From Rhodovastum sp963709085 (GTDB lineage: Bacteria; Pseudomonadota; Alphaproteobacteria; Acetobacterales; Acetobacteraceae): a stretch of 64,000 nucleotides of DNA. A program made the translations under genes and the position numbers. Under the pieces are notes generated by a model. The model saw nothing but the letters and a program-made list of their open reading frames with translations. It did no database searches and had not been told where the DNA came from. The stretch is from the NCBI GenBank assembly GCA_963709085.1, contig CAVPVB010000007.1, positions 2,170,001 to 2,234,000 on the forward strand, given 5' to 3'. This document shows positions 50,811 through 61,551 of the stretch, piece after piece (position 1 is the stretch's first letter; each line of letters begins with the position of its first letter).

Positions 50811-51025
50811 TTCAACCGCCCCTTGTCCGGTCCGAGCTTTTCAGGTCCGGGCGCCGGAGGCTGGCGCGTCGTGCAGCGCCAGCGTGCCGAATGCAATCCA
50901 TTCCGGATATCCCACCATCCGGACGTTTCCTAGTGTCATTCCCGCCTCGGGACAACATGGCGCGCCTGACGGCCCATCCGGGGCGCCCGACCGGGACACG
51001 CTTTCGGGAGGAGTCGCGCACAATG

Positions 51026-51052
51026 CTGGCACTCGACGACTGAGAGTGCTAA
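51026..51052. promoter_or_regulatory. CIRCE element for HrcA control of groESL
   Basis: CTGGCACTC-N9-GAGTGCTAA matches CIRCE (TTAGCACTC-N9-GAGTGCTAA) with a perfect right half and seven of nine bases in the left half. It lies 88 bp before the groES ATG. HrcA, whose gene is not in the window, would repress groESL through it. Confidence 0.92.
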
Positions 51053-51140
51053 CACCCCCGCTCCGGCGGAAACTCCGGGCCGGTTGCCGCGGTGGTTGCC
51101 CGGCGCGCCGGCGTTCCTCCGCCCTCCAGGAGCATTGTCC

Positions 51141-51476
51141 ATGACATTCCGTCCCCTGCACAGCCAGGTCGCGATCCGCCGCATCGACCCTGTGGAGACC
51201 ACTTCCGGCGGCATCATCATTCCCGGCAACGCCCAGGAGAAGCCGGCCGAGGGCGAGGTGATCGCCGTCGGTCCGGGCGCGCGCAACGAGCAGGGTGCGA
51301 TCGTGCCGCTCGACGTGAAACCCGGCGATCGCGTGCTGTTCGGCAAGTGGTCCGGCACCGAGGTGAAGATCGACGGTGTGGATCTGCTGATCATGAAGGA
51401 GAGCGACATCCTCGGCGTGCTCAAGGGCGCCCGCAAGGCGCATCCCGCCGCGACCGACGAGAGCCACGCCGCCTGA
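51141..51476 (+). CDS. groES: Co-chaperonin GroES
   Basis: GroES caps the GroEL cage during protein folding. The 111-residue protein starts MTFRPLHSQVAIRRIDPVE and has the mobile loop TTSGGIIIPGNAQEKPAEG, then the core GEVIAVGPGARNEQG and VDLLIMKESDILGVL. The C-terminal extension (LKGARKAHPAATDESHAA) is about 13 residues longer than the common length of about 97. The ATG at 51141 follows CCAGGAG. It is controlled with groEL by the upstream CIRCE. Confidence 0.97.
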   Translation: MTFRPLHSQVAIRRIDPVETTSGGIIIPGNAQEKPAEGEVIAVGPGARNEQGAIVPLDVKPGDRVLFGKWSGTEVKIDGVDLLIMKESDILGVLKGARKAHPAATDESHAA

Positions 51477-51545
51477 CGGCAGCGATCCGCGTGCCTGCCC
51501 GCCGCCGCCATTTCGCGCGGCGGCCCACAGCAAGGAACATTGAAA

Positions 51546-53150
<1,605 letters not shown>

Positions 53151-53157
53151 AGAGGGT

Positions 53158-53229
53158 CCAGGGGGCTATGCCCCCTGGTAGGGGTCCAGGGGGCAAAGCC
53201 CCCTGGCGGGGTCCGGGGCCGCGCCCCGG
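53158..53229 (-). repeat. Dispersed hairpin repeat, copy D (three hairpins)
   Basis: Three short palindromes in series: CCAGGGGGC-TAT-GCCCCCTGG (53158-53178), CCAGGGGGC-AAA-GCCCCCTGG (53186-53206) and CCGGGGC-CGC-GCCCCGG (53213-53229). Each has a three-base loop, as in copies A, E and F. It begins eight bases after the groEL stop. Confidence 0.9.
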
Positions 53230-53253
53230 CCACGTCGCACCGGAGTACCATTC

Positions 53254-53748
53254 GTGCCATCAACCGACATGTTCGCCCTAAGCCACTCCGCCCTGAACCC
53301 GTTCCTGTATGCCGATGTGGGCACCCAGGACGGCACGGGTGAACTGACCATCGCGTCGCTGTTCGGGCGCGGCGGCTACGACCCGTGGGAGGAGGCGGCG
53401 CGGCTGGCGCGGTTGCCGTCCGAGGCGGCGGTGGCGAGTCTGGCCGCGATTATTTCGGGCGCGCCATCGGTTCTGTGTTCGCTGCCGGAGGCGACAGCGA
53501 TGGCCGAGCGGCTGGTGGCGCTGTTGCCCGCGCGTTCGGCGGGTGACGTACTTGTCCGGGTGCGGCGGGTGCCGCGGCTTCCGTCGGTCAGGCCGCCGTT
53601 CGGGTGGCTGGCGACCGTCGCGCTTGGGCTTGGCGTGGCAGTAGTGCTGGTGTTCGCGTGGATGCTGGTGGCCGAGGCCTGGGCGCCGCGTGGGCCTGGG
53701 GATCATGCGCGGCTGGTTGATCCGCTTGCGCGGGAGGCGCCGCGGTAG
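53254..53748 (+). CDS. Hypothetical protein with one membrane helix
   Basis: This 164-residue protein starts at a GTG with a CGGAG site, or at the ATG five codons later. The first 100 residues are soluble (FGRGGYDPWEEAARLARLPSEAA), and a C-terminal membrane helix (LATVALGLGVAVVLVFAWML) is followed by a short polar tail. I recognise no family. It lies between repeat copies D and E and may be accessory. Confidence 0.6.
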   Translation: MPSTDMFALSHSALNPFLYADVGTQDGTGELTIASLFGRGGYDPWEEAARLARLPSEAAVASLAAIISGAPSVLCSLPEATAMAERLVALLPARSAGDVLVRVRRVPRLPSVRPPFGWLATVALGLGVAVVLVFAWMLVAEAWAPRGPGDHARLVDPLAREAPR

Positions 53749-53786
53749 CTGGTTTCAATTTTTGCATGGCATCGCGCGAAAAAACC

Positions 53787-53810
53787 GGCCAGGGCTTCGC
53801 CCTGGACCCT
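53787..53810 (+). repeat. Dispersed hairpin repeat, copy E
   Basis: CCAGGGC-TTC-GCCCTGG at 53789-53805 is followed by ACCC, the core of the family, in the same orientation as copy A. A weaker palindrome (CAAGC to GCTTG) follows to about 53834. It lies just past the end of the TIR-FGE gene. Confidence 0.85.
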
Positions 53811-53914
53811 TTGCAGCAAGCAAGGCTCCGCTTGACCACCGCTCCGGGCTTGGTCGTCGCCGCCCACTCGCTCCGCTCGCTGGGGCTTGCTCCTCCCCGC
53901 CCTCCGCTCTCCTG

Positions 53915-55357
53915 TTACTCACGCTGAACTCGGGCGCAGCGAAAGCCCAGGTTGCCACGGCGGTTCGACGGGTCGTCGCGGTAGCGGAACGCGGCACGCA
54001 CGTCGCGCGCGTCGCCGAGCCATGACCCGCCACGGATGACGCGGCCCGCTGCACCTCCGCCAATCCAGGCCGATCCATCCGCCGGCGCGCCGTCGTAGTT
54101 GTTGTGCGATGGATCGGCGCACCACTCCCACACATTGCCGTGCATCTCGTGCAGGCCCCATCTGTTGGGCGGCAGGCTGCCCACCGAAACCGGCCCTTTG
54201 TTCTCATAGTTAGCGAGTTTCCGGCTGACCTTCGGCCCGAAACTGTAGGCCGTGTCCGTGCCGGCCCGGCAGGCGTACTCCCACTGCGCCTCCGAAGGCA
54301 GATCAAGCCCAAGCCCGGGTCGCGCGTTCAGCCGTTCGACAAAACGCATCGCGTCTTCCCAGGACACATTCGTCACCGGCAACAGCGGTCCCTTGCTGCT
54401 GCTCGGGTTGTCGCCCATCACCGCCTGCCAGAGCTCCTGCCGGCACGCCGTCTCGAACATCCAGAAACCGCGCTCAAACACCACCTCGTGACGCGGTCCC
54501 TCGTCGTCATATCGGCCATCCTCGTCCTCCGGCGACCCCATCATGAACCGACCCGGCGGGCACCAGCGCAGACGCTGAAAGGCTTCTGCTTTACTCTGGA
54601 AGCCATAGCCGACGCTGATCCTGGCCCATTTGCCGTACTGGTCCTCGCCCAAATCATCGGCCCAAGCGTTGGCCTTGCATGATGACAGGACAATCGGTGC
54701 GGGTGGCAGACCGGCAGCATCCACTGTTTTTTTGTCACTGGCGTCGTTCCTCGGATCGTCGAACCCATAGTCTGCGAACTGCGCCAGCGTGCGCGGCTGC
54801 ACGATGTCGGCGATTGTCGCGAGAATGTTGCCTACGTTCAGGTAAAAGTCCTGTATTCGTCGAAATGCCCGGAAATCATCTTCCCCGACCAGACCTGGGC
54901 CGTGAGTACGGATGGTCGCGTCGATCTCGTCATACTGGTCCTTCCAGAACCGCGCCCATTCGATGCGTCGTGGCACGGAATCGAACTTCGCGTCCGGCAG
55001 AACAAAAACGCGCGCCTTGCCGAGAAACGCCTCTTTGCGCCTGCCACAGTTCTGCCAGACCTCGAACAACTCGAACATGCACCACGGCGAACGCAAATAT
55101 TTCGCACTCAGCACCACGAATACCCGATCGCCTTCGCCGATCCGCCGCATGAATGCCGAAATCGAGTCGCCCAACTTTAACTCGTCGCGATCGCGCAGAA
55201 TGCGCAGGCCACGCCGCTCCGCCTCGGCGCAGATGTCGTTCACCACCTGGTCGAGCGCGCGCCCCGCATCGGTGTCGTCTCCCCAGGCATAGGAGACCAA
55301 CCATTCCGGCTGCCGGGCGTCGCCCGGGCGGATATCAGGACTCGAAATCGAATTCAC
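53915..55357 (-). CDS. TIR domain fused to FGE/sulfatase-modifying-like domain
   Basis: From the GTG at 55357 (site GAGGG) the protein has 480 residues; an ATG at 55420 is an alternative. Residues 18-185 form a TIR domain: WLVSYAWGDD is box 1, RDRDELKLGDSI is the second element, and SPWCMFELFEVW carries Glu96, the catalytic glutamate of NAD-cleaving TIR enzymes. Residues 262-480 are an FGE-sulfatase (SUMF1) fold: RFMMGSPEDED, LPSEAQWEYACRAGT, MHGNVWEWCAD, RVIRGGSWLGDAR and GNLGFRCAR. The two active cysteines of true FGE, which follow the GGSY/W element, are absent. The protein is therefore more likely a TIR effector with a C-type-lectin-fold sensor than a sulfatase-activating enzyme. Repeat copies E and F flank it. 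Confidence 0.88.
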   Translation of the reverse strand: MNSISSPDIRPGDARQPEWLVSYAWGDDTDAGRALDQVVNDICAEAERRGLRILRDRDELKLGDSISAFMRRIGEGDRVFVVLSAKYLRSPWCMFELFEVWQNCGRRKEAFLGKARVFVLPDAKFDSVPRRIEWARFWKDQYDEIDATIRTHGPGLVGEDDFRAFRRIQDFYLNVGNILATIADIVQPRTLAQFADYGFDDPRNDASDKKTVDAAGLPPAPIVLSSCKANAWADDLGEDQYGKWARISVGYGFQSKAEAFQRLRWCPPGRFMMGSPEDEDGRYDDEGPRHEVVFERGFWMFETACRQELWQAVMGDNPSSSKGPLLPVTNVSWEDAMRFVERLNARPGLGLDLPSEAQWEYACRAGTDTAYSFGPKVSRKLANYENKGPVSVGSLPPNRWGLHEMHGNVWEWCADPSHNNYDGAPADGSAWIGGGAAGRVIRGGSWLGDARDVRAAFRYRDDPSNRRGNLGFRCARVQRE

Positions 55358-55449
55358 TCCGGCCCTCGCGCTCCCAGAAATGTTCCGGGACGGGCGCAGC
55401 TTGGCCGAAGTACCGCCCATGCCGCAAGCGGTTGGGTGATGAAAGGCAA

Positions 55450-55510
55450 CAAGGCCGAGGGGCTTTGCCCCCTGGACCCTCACCAAGGGGCAGTGGCCCC
55501 TTGGAACCCG
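55450..55510 (+). repeat. Dispersed hairpin repeat, copy F
   Basis: GGGGC-TTT-GCCCC (55459-55471) and a 9-bp stem CCAAGGGGC-AGTG-GCCCCTTGG (55483-55504) followed by AACCC make the full two-hairpin form. It has the same orientation as copy E, so the TIR-FGE gene lies between direct copies. Confidence 0.9.
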
Positions 55511-55545
55511 CTACGTGAAGAGAGGCCGTCGCGAGTCGCGGTTAA

Positions 55546-56245
55546 TTAGTGGTGGTAGCCGCCACCGCCATGCCAGCCGCCGCCACCCCCGTGCCAGCCG
55601 CCACCGCCGTAATAGCCACCCCGTCCGTAATAGCCGCCGCGCCCGTAATAGCCGCCACCCCAGCCCCAGCCGCCGCCAACTACGATGGACGGGCCATACC
55701 CATAGCCATAATACGGATAGTAAGGGTACCCGTAGCCCGGGTAGCCATAGGCATAAGCCGGGAAACCATACCCGTATCCAGAGGTACTGCGCCGGATAGG
55801 CCGGCTGCTGCACGGTGTAGCCACTGGCATACATGCATTGCGTGTAGGCAACGTCATAGCCCTGCTGCAGCGCCCCGGCCGACGCATATGCGTTGTTCGC
55901 CCCGGCGGCGCTGCCGACCAGCAACCCCGTGGCACCGCCGATCGCGGCCCCCGCGCCGACAGCACCGCCGACGGAGCCCAGCGCCGCGCCGGCGGCGGCC
56001 CCGATCGCCGTCCCCAGCACCGCACTGCCAACCGCGCTGTTGGTCGCCGCCTGGGCCGGGGTGGCGTTGCCGATCTGCGCCGAGGCGTAGTTGCGGCAAT
56101 TGGCATCCTGCGCCTGGAACCGGCCGAAATCCTCACCCTGCTTCGGCAGCGCCATGACACTCGGACCGGCGGGCGGGGGGACAACACAGGCTGCAAGCGC
56201 CAGCGGGCCGATCAGCGCGGCAGCGATTTGCACGGGGCGAGGCAT
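55546..56245 (-). CDS. Glycine-zipper lipoprotein with Tyr/Gly/His-rich tail (one frameshift)
   Basis: This is an outer-membrane-type protein of about 233 residues after correction. It has a lipoprotein signal (ALIGPLALAACVVPP), a polar region, and a glycine-zipper segment (SAVLGTAIGAAAGAALGSVG). The frame changes near 55787, where CAGTACCTCTGG should read CAGTACTCTGG. The tail then reads SGYGYGFPAYAYGYPGYGYP and goes on to many GGYYGRGG and GGGGWHGG repeats, ending YHH. This layout is common among alphaproteobacterial YMGG-like proteins. The start ATG is at 56245. The function is unknown. Confidence 0.8.
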
Positions 56246-56377
56246 GACGGCAGGTCCTTTGGAGCCACAACACGATGCGAAAAACCAACTAACATGTTCG
56301 GCCGCAGGGCGGAATCGACAAGGCCACAGCCAGGGTCAATTCGCCGGTCCGAACCCATCCGCCCGCATGGCCCCCCC

Positions 56378-57742
56378 TCAGCCGTCGCCCAACGTTGCCG
56401 GCACGCCCGCCTGCGCCAGGGCGTCGGCCTGCCGGGCCGCCAGCACTGGCTCGTCGAAATCGCTGATGAGGCCCTGAAACAGCCGGCTCCAGTTCAGCTC
56501 GGCCTTCAGGCGCAGGAACACGCCGCCGAGGCCGATGGCGCTGCGGTCCATCAGCAGGAATTGCCGCGGCGGGGTGACGCCGCCGGTCCGCTTCAGCCCC
56601 TCCAGCACCCGCCCGGCGACGGCGCGGCCGTAATTGGGGTCGTCGGTCGGCTGGATGCGGCGCACCCGGTCGTCCAGCAGAGGCTCGTAGAGGAAACGCG
56701 CCCATTCGTTCAGCACGTCCATCTGCTCGCGGCCCAGATTGGAAAAGCCCCAGATGGTGTAGGCGTGGTGCGCCTTGTCCATGTCCTCGTCACGCACCGC
56801 CTCATACAGCTGGATGACGCCGTGCACGAATTTGGCGTCGAACACCCGGATGGCGCCGAAATCGAGCAGGTTCAGCGAGCCGTCCGGCCGCACCTGATAA
56901 TTTCCCATATGCGGGTCGCCGTGCAGGATGCCGTAGCGGTACAGCGGCACATACCAGGCGCGGAACAGCGCCTCGGCGATGCGGTTGCGTTCCTCCTGCG
57001 AGGGGTTTTCCTCCAGGCGGCGCTGCAGCGGGCGCCCTTCCAGCCAGGTCATGGTGAGCAGCCGGCGGGTGCAGTAGCCATCGACCGGCTCCGGCACGTG
57101 CACCAGCGGCTCGTTCGCGAGCATCCGGCGGTACAGCCGCATCTGCGCCGCCTCGCGCAGATAGTCGAGTTCCTCGCGCAGGCGTTCGGTCAGTTCCTTC
57201 AGGATTTCGTCCTGGCGGATGGCGCCGTCCATGCGGTGGTACAGCCCCATGGCGATCCTGACCTGCCGCAGATCGGCTTCGACGGTGCTCGGCATGTCCG
57301 GGTACTGCAGCTTGCAGGCGACTTCCCGGCCGTCGCGCAGCCGCCCCCGGTGCACCTGGCCGAGCGAGGCCGCCGCCGCCGCCTCCTGCCCGAAGGCGGC
57401 GAATTTCGATCGCCAGTCCGGCCCCAGCTCGCCCTGCATGCGCCGGCGCACGAAGGCCCAGCCCATCGGCGGCGCGTTCGCCTGCAACTGCGCGAGTTCC
57501 GCGGCATATTCGGCCGGCAGCGCATCCGGCACGGTGGAGAGGAACTGCGCCACCTTCATCAGCGGACCCTTCAGCCCGCCCAGGATCACCTTCAGGTCCT
57601 CGGCATGGGCCGAGCGGTCGGTCTTCACCCCGAACGCGCGCGACCCCACCATGCGCGCGGCGATGCCGCCGACCGCGCCCGAGGTGCGCACCATGCGGCG
57701 GACTTCGCCGAACAGGGTGGAATGGTCTTCGGTCACGGCCAT
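56378..57742 (-). CDS. ABC1/UbiB-family atypical kinase
   Basis: The 454-residue protein belongs to the UbiB/ABC1/ADCK atypical kinases, which support ubiquinone synthesis or lipid handling. The family KxGQ motif reads KVAQ (GPLMKVAQFLSTVPD), the alanine-rich loop is AAAAASLGQVHRG, the catalytic and Mg sites are ILHGDPHMGNYQV and LNLLDFGAIRVF. The C-terminal membrane helices typical of UbiB are not obvious, so it may be a soluble or peripheral member. It overlaps the pepF stop by one base (TGATG), so the two are cotranscribed. Confidence 0.87.
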   Translation of the reverse strand: MAVTEDHSTLFGEVRRMVRTSGAVGGIAARMVGSRAFGVKTDRSAHAEDLKVILGGLKGPLMKVAQFLSTVPDALPAEYAAELAQLQANAPPMGWAFVRRRMQGELGPDWRSKFAAFGQEAAAAASLGQVHRGRLRDGREVACKLQYPDMPSTVEADLRQVRIAMGLYHRMDGAIRQDEILKELTERLREELDYLREAAQMRLYRRMLANEPLVHVPEPVDGYCTRRLLTMTWLEGRPLQRRLEENPSQEERNRIAEALFRAWYVPLYRYGILHGDPHMGNYQVRPDGSLNLLDFGAIRVFDAKFVHGVIQLYEAVRDEDMDKAHHAYTIWGFSNLGREQMDVLNEWARFLYEPLLDDRVRRIQPTDDPNYGRAVAGRVLEGLKRTGGVTPPRQFLLMDRSAIGLGGVFLRLKAELNWSRLFQGLISDFDEPVLAARQADALAQAGVPATLGDG

Positions 57743-59574
57743 CAGGAAACCACCTCAAGTTCGTCGATGAAGCCGGCGATGACATCCAGGCCACGCCGCC
57801 AGAAATCCGGCTCCGCGGCGTCCAGCCCGAACGGCGCCAGCAATTCGCGATGGCGGCGGGTGCCGCCGGCGCGCAGCAGGTCGAGATACTTGGCCTGGAA
57901 ACCGGGATGCCCGGACTGGAACACGCTGTACAGCGCGTTCACCAGGCAGTCGCCGAAGGCATAGGCATAGACATAGAACGGCGTATGCACGAAATGCGGC
58001 ACATAGGCCCAGAACACCCGGTAGTCCGGGGTGAACTCGAAGGCCGGCCCCAGGCTTTCGGTCTGCACCTGCAACCACAGCTCGCCGATCCGCTCGGCCA
58101 CCAGCTCGCCGGAGCGGCGTTCGTTGTGCAGCAAGGTTTCGAACCGGTAGAAGGCGATCTGCCGCACCACCGTGTTGAGCATGTCCTCGACCTTGCCGGC
58201 CAGCATGATGCGGCGGCGGGCGGGATCGGTTTCGGCGTCGAGCAAGGCGCGGAAGGTCAGCATCTCGCCGAACACGCTGGCGGTCTCGGCGAGCGTCAGC
58301 GGCGTGCCGGCCATCAGGTAGCCTTGGCCGCCCGCCAGCACCTGGTGCACGCCGTGGCCGAGTTCGTGCGCCAGCGTCATCACGTCGCGCGTGCGGCCGT
58401 GGTAATTCAGCAGCAGATAGGGGTGGGCGCCGGGGACGGTCGGGTGGGCGAAGGCGCCGCCGGCCTTGCCCGGGCGCAGGGTGGCGTCGATCCAGGCGCG
58501 GTCGAAGAAGCGCTTGCCAACCTCCGCCAACTCGGGGGAGAAGGCGGCGTAGGCGTCCAGCACCCGTTCGCGCGCCTCCGGCCAGGACACCGCACGGTCG
58601 TTATCGCCGGGCAGCGGGGCGTTGCGGTCCCAGTGCTGCAGCTTCGGCAGTCCCAACCATTTCGCCTTCAGCGTGTAGTAGCGGTGCGCCAGCCGCGGAT
58701 AATCGGCGGTCACCGCGGCGACCAGCGCGTCCACCACCTCGTCCTCGACCATGTTGGAGCGGTTGCGGTAGCTGCCGGGACGCGGGTAGTGCCGCCAGTT
58801 GTCGATGATCTCCTTGTCCTTGGCCAGCGTGTTGGTGATCAGCGAGAACAGCCGGACATTGCGGCCGAACGCCTCGCCGACCGCGTGGGCGGCGGCCTCG
58901 CGCACCGTGCGGTCGCGGTCGGACAGCAGATTCAGCGCGCCACTGACGGTCAGGCCCTCACTTTGCCCCGCGTCGCCGTGCCCTACGCCGGGCACCGTGA
59001 TGCGCATGGCGGCGATGGTTTCGTCGAACAGCCGCGACCAGGCGGCCCGGCCGGTCACCTCCTTCTCGTGCAGCAGCTTTTCCAGCTCGTCGGAGAGTTC
59101 GTGCGGGCGGAACACGCGCAGATCGCGCAGCCAGGGGCGCCAGCGCTCCAGGTCCGGGTCGGCCAGCTTGCGCTCCAGCACCGACGATTCGAGCCGGTTC
59201 AGCTCCAGCGTGAAGGTCAGCAGGTGGGTCGAGATGGCGGTGACCCGCTCGTTCATCGACTGGTAGAAGCGGCCGATCGCCGGGTCGTTCGAGTCGCCGC
59301 TGAACAGCAGCTGGGCGTACGACATCGCCCGGCCCAGCACTTCCTCGATACGTTCGTACTCGGCGATGGCATCGGCCAGAGCGGCGCCGGAATACGCGGC
59401 CAGGTGGCCGTTATGCAGGGCGGCGAAGTTGCGGGCGTCAGCCTCGGCGCGGTCCAGGTCGCGGGCGATCTCGGGACTGTCGGGGGAGGGATACAGGTCG
59501 CCCAGATCCCAGCTCGGCAACTCGGACGGCGCTGTCTCGGGGGTGGGCAGCGCGTCGGCGGATGAGTCGGGCAT
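57742..59574 (-). CDS. pepF: Oligoendopeptidase F (M3 metallopeptidase)
   Basis: The 610-residue zinc peptidase degrades oligopeptides in the cytoplasm. The HExxH motif is in MTLAHELGHGVHQV, and the third zinc ligand glutamate is in LAETASVFGEML. AFGDCLVNALYSVFQ near the C-terminus is the M3B family pattern. I chose the ATG at 59574; a longer frame to 59616 is possible. Its end overlaps the UbiB-like gene. It is divergent from the acyl-CoA ligase gene with 124 bp between starts. Confidence 0.94.
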   Translation of the reverse strand: MPDSSADALPTPETAPSELPSWDLGDLYPSPDSPEIARDLDRAEADARNFAALHNGHLAAYSGAALADAIAEYERIEEVLGRAMSYAQLLFSGDSNDPAIGRFYQSMNERVTAISTHLLTFTLELNRLESSVLERKLADPDLERWRPWLRDLRVFRPHELSDELEKLLHEKEVTGRAAWSRLFDETIAAMRITVPGVGHGDAGQSEGLTVSGALNLLSDRDRTVREAAAHAVGEAFGRNVRLFSLITNTLAKDKEIIDNWRHYPRPGSYRNRSNMVEDEVVDALVAAVTADYPRLAHRYYTLKAKWLGLPKLQHWDRNAPLPGDNDRAVSWPEARERVLDAYAAFSPELAEVGKRFFDRAWIDATLRPGKAGGAFAHPTVPGAHPYLLLNYHGRTRDVMTLAHELGHGVHQVLAGGQGYLMAGTPLTLAETASVFGEMLTFRALLDAETDPARRRIMLAGKVEDMLNTVVRQIAFYRFETLLHNERRSGELVAERIGELWLQVQTESLGPAFEFTPDYRVFWAYVPHFVHTPFYVYAYAFGDCLVNALYSVFQSGHPGFQAKYLDLLRAGGTRRHRELLAPFGLDAAEPDFWRRGLDVIAGFIDELEVVS

Positions 59575-59698
59575 GCGGGGGTTTCGTCCTGTCCATCTGG
59601 TCGAGCAGACAGACATAAGTTATGCCACTGGGACGTCAAAGGGTCGCGACGGTTTAGGCAGGGCGCGTCGCCATTCTTTGCGTACGGGCGGGAGTATC

Positions 59699-61435
59699 GT
59701 GTTGGACAGCTTTCAGCTTTTGCCGGGGCCGGCCGGGCAGGGTTTGCCGCAATGGCCGAACCTGCCGGCGATGATGTTCGATCGCGCGCGCACCTGGCCG
59801 GAGCGGCCGATGCTGCGCGTCTGGCGGGACGGCGCATGGCGCGGTGTCACCTGGAGCAGTTTCGCCCGCCAGGCCGCGAGCGCGGCCCGGGCGCTGCGCG
59901 CGGCCGGCGTGGAGCCGGGCGACCGGGTGGTGATCGTTTCCGAGAACCGGCCCGAATACCCGATCGTCGAGACCGCGCTGATGGCCATCCGGGCCGTGCC
60001 GGTGCCGACCTACACCACCAACACGGTGGCCGACCATGCCCATATCCTGCGCGATTCCGGCGCGCGCGTGGCCGTGGTCTCCACCGCCGCGCTGGCCAGC
60101 CGGGTGGCGATGGCCGGTCCGCTCGACCTGCTGGTCTGCATGGAGCCGTTCTCCTATCCGGACCTGACCGTCGCGCCCTGGCAGGCGCTGATCGCCCACG
60201 CGCCCGACCCCGGCGACATAGCGGCCGAGGCGGCGATGATCTCGCCCGACGCGCTGGCCTGCCTGATCTACACCTCCGGCACCGGCGGCTCGCCGAAGGG
60301 GGTGATGCTGCCGCACCGGGCGATCCTGTCGAACTGCCGTGGCGCGAGCTACCTGCTGGCGGCGCTGCCGCGGCACCGCCACCAAGAGGTGTATCTGTCC
60401 TTCCTGCCGCTGTCGCACAGCTACGAGCACACCGCCGGCCAGTTCTTCCTGCTCGGCTGCGGCGCCGAGGTGGTCTATGCCCGCGGGGTCGAGACCCTGG
60501 CGGCCGACATGCTGGCGGTGCGGCCAACCATCATGACCATGGTGCCGCGCGTGCTGGAGGTCATCCGGGCGCGCATCCTCACCCAGGTGGCCCGCCAGCC
60601 AGCCTGGCGGCGCTGGCTGTTCGACCGGGCGATCACGGTGGGTCTGCGCCGTGCCGAGGGCGGCGCGCGGTCGCTGCCGGCCCGGCTGGAGGATCGCCTG
60701 CTGGAACGGCTGGTCCGCCGGAAGGTGCGGGAGCGCTTCGGCGGCCGGCTGCGCGCGGCGATATCCGGCGGGGCGCGGCTGGAGCCGGAGGTGGGCCGTT
60801 TCTTCATCGGCCTGGGGGTGACGCTGCTGCAGGGCTATGGCCAGACCGAGGCCGGGCCGGTGGTTTCGGCCAATGCGCCGGGGGCGACCCGTATCGAGAC
60901 CGTCGGCCGCCCGCTCGCCGGGGTGGAACTGCGCATCGCCCTGGATGGCGAGATCCTGGTGCGCGGCGACCTGGTGATGCTCGGCTACTGGGGCCGGCCG
61001 GACGAAACCGCGATGGCGATCCGCGATGGCTGGCTGCATACCGGCGACATCGGCGAGCTGGATGCCGACGGCTATCTGCGCATCACCGACCGCAAGAAGG
61101 ACATGATCGTGCTGTCCGGCGGCGAGAATGTGTCGCCCGCGCGCATCGAGGGGCTGCTGATCGCCGAGCCGGAGATCGCCCAGGCGGTGGTGCTCGGCGA
61201 GGGCAGGGCGGGCCTGACCGCGCTGGTGGTGGCGGCCGAGGGCTGCGACGAAATGGCGGTGGCGACCGCGGTGAGCAACGTCAACAAGCGCCTGTCGGTG
61301 ACCGAGCGCATCCGCCGGCACGCCACCGTGGCGCCATTCACCATCGACAACGGCATGCTGACCGCCACGCAGAAAATCCGCCGCCACGTCGTCACCCGCG
61401 AGCACGCCGAGCTGCTGGGGCGCATCGCCGCCTGA
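59699..61435 (+). CDS. Long-chain fatty-acid-CoA ligase family (AMP-forming)
   Basis: The 578-residue adenylate-forming enzyme activates a fatty acid with ATP and CoA. The AMP-binding motif is LIYTSGTGGSPKGVMLPH, then LLQGYGQTEAGPVVS, LHTGDIGELDADGYLRITDR and the K-x-D-M-I-V-L-S-G-G-E-N segment. The C-terminal lysine needed for adenylation is probably in NGMLTATQKIRR. The sequence resembles the FAA1/ACSL branch rather than FadD itself. The start is a GTG at 59699 with GGGAG upstream; the substrate is inferred. Confidence 0.9.
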   Translation: MLDSFQLLPGPAGQGLPQWPNLPAMMFDRARTWPERPMLRVWRDGAWRGVTWSSFARQAASAARALRAAGVEPGDRVVIVSENRPEYPIVETALMAIRAVPVPTYTTNTVADHAHILRDSGARVAVVSTAALASRVAMAGPLDLLVCMEPFSYPDLTVAPWQALIAHAPDPGDIAAEAAMISPDALACLIYTSGTGGSPKGVMLPHRAILSNCRGASYLLAALPRHRHQEVYLSFLPLSHSYEHTAGQFFLLGCGAEVVYARGVETLAADMLAVRPTIMTMVPRVLEVIRARILTQVARQPAWRRWLFDRAITVGLRRAEGGARSLPARLEDRLLERLVRRKVRERFGGRLRAAISGGARLEPEVGRFFIGLGVTLLQGYGQTEAGPVVSANAPGATRIETVGRPLAGVELRIALDGEILVRGDLVMLGYWGRPDETAMAIRDGWLHTGDIGELDADGYLRITDRKKDMIVLSGGENVSPARIEGLLIAEPEIAQAVVLGEGRAGLTALVVAAEGCDEMAVATAVSNVNKRLSVTERIRRHATVAPFTIDNGMLTATQKIRRHVVTREHAELLGRIAA

Positions 61436-61551
61436 GCCTTCCGTTCAGGCCGCAACGGCGACGTTTTCGGCCTGCCCCGTACTCACGTCGGATTGAGCGC
61501 ACGCGGCCGGGTTGGTTGCGATAGTTCGGCGTCGGGAGAAGGGAAATCGGG

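Noticed and set aside
53915..55357. Diversity-generating retroelement target in the FGE domain
   Set aside because: The C-terminus has the general RGGSW...GFR form, but there is no reverse transcriptase, no template repeat and no adenine-rich codon bias in the window.
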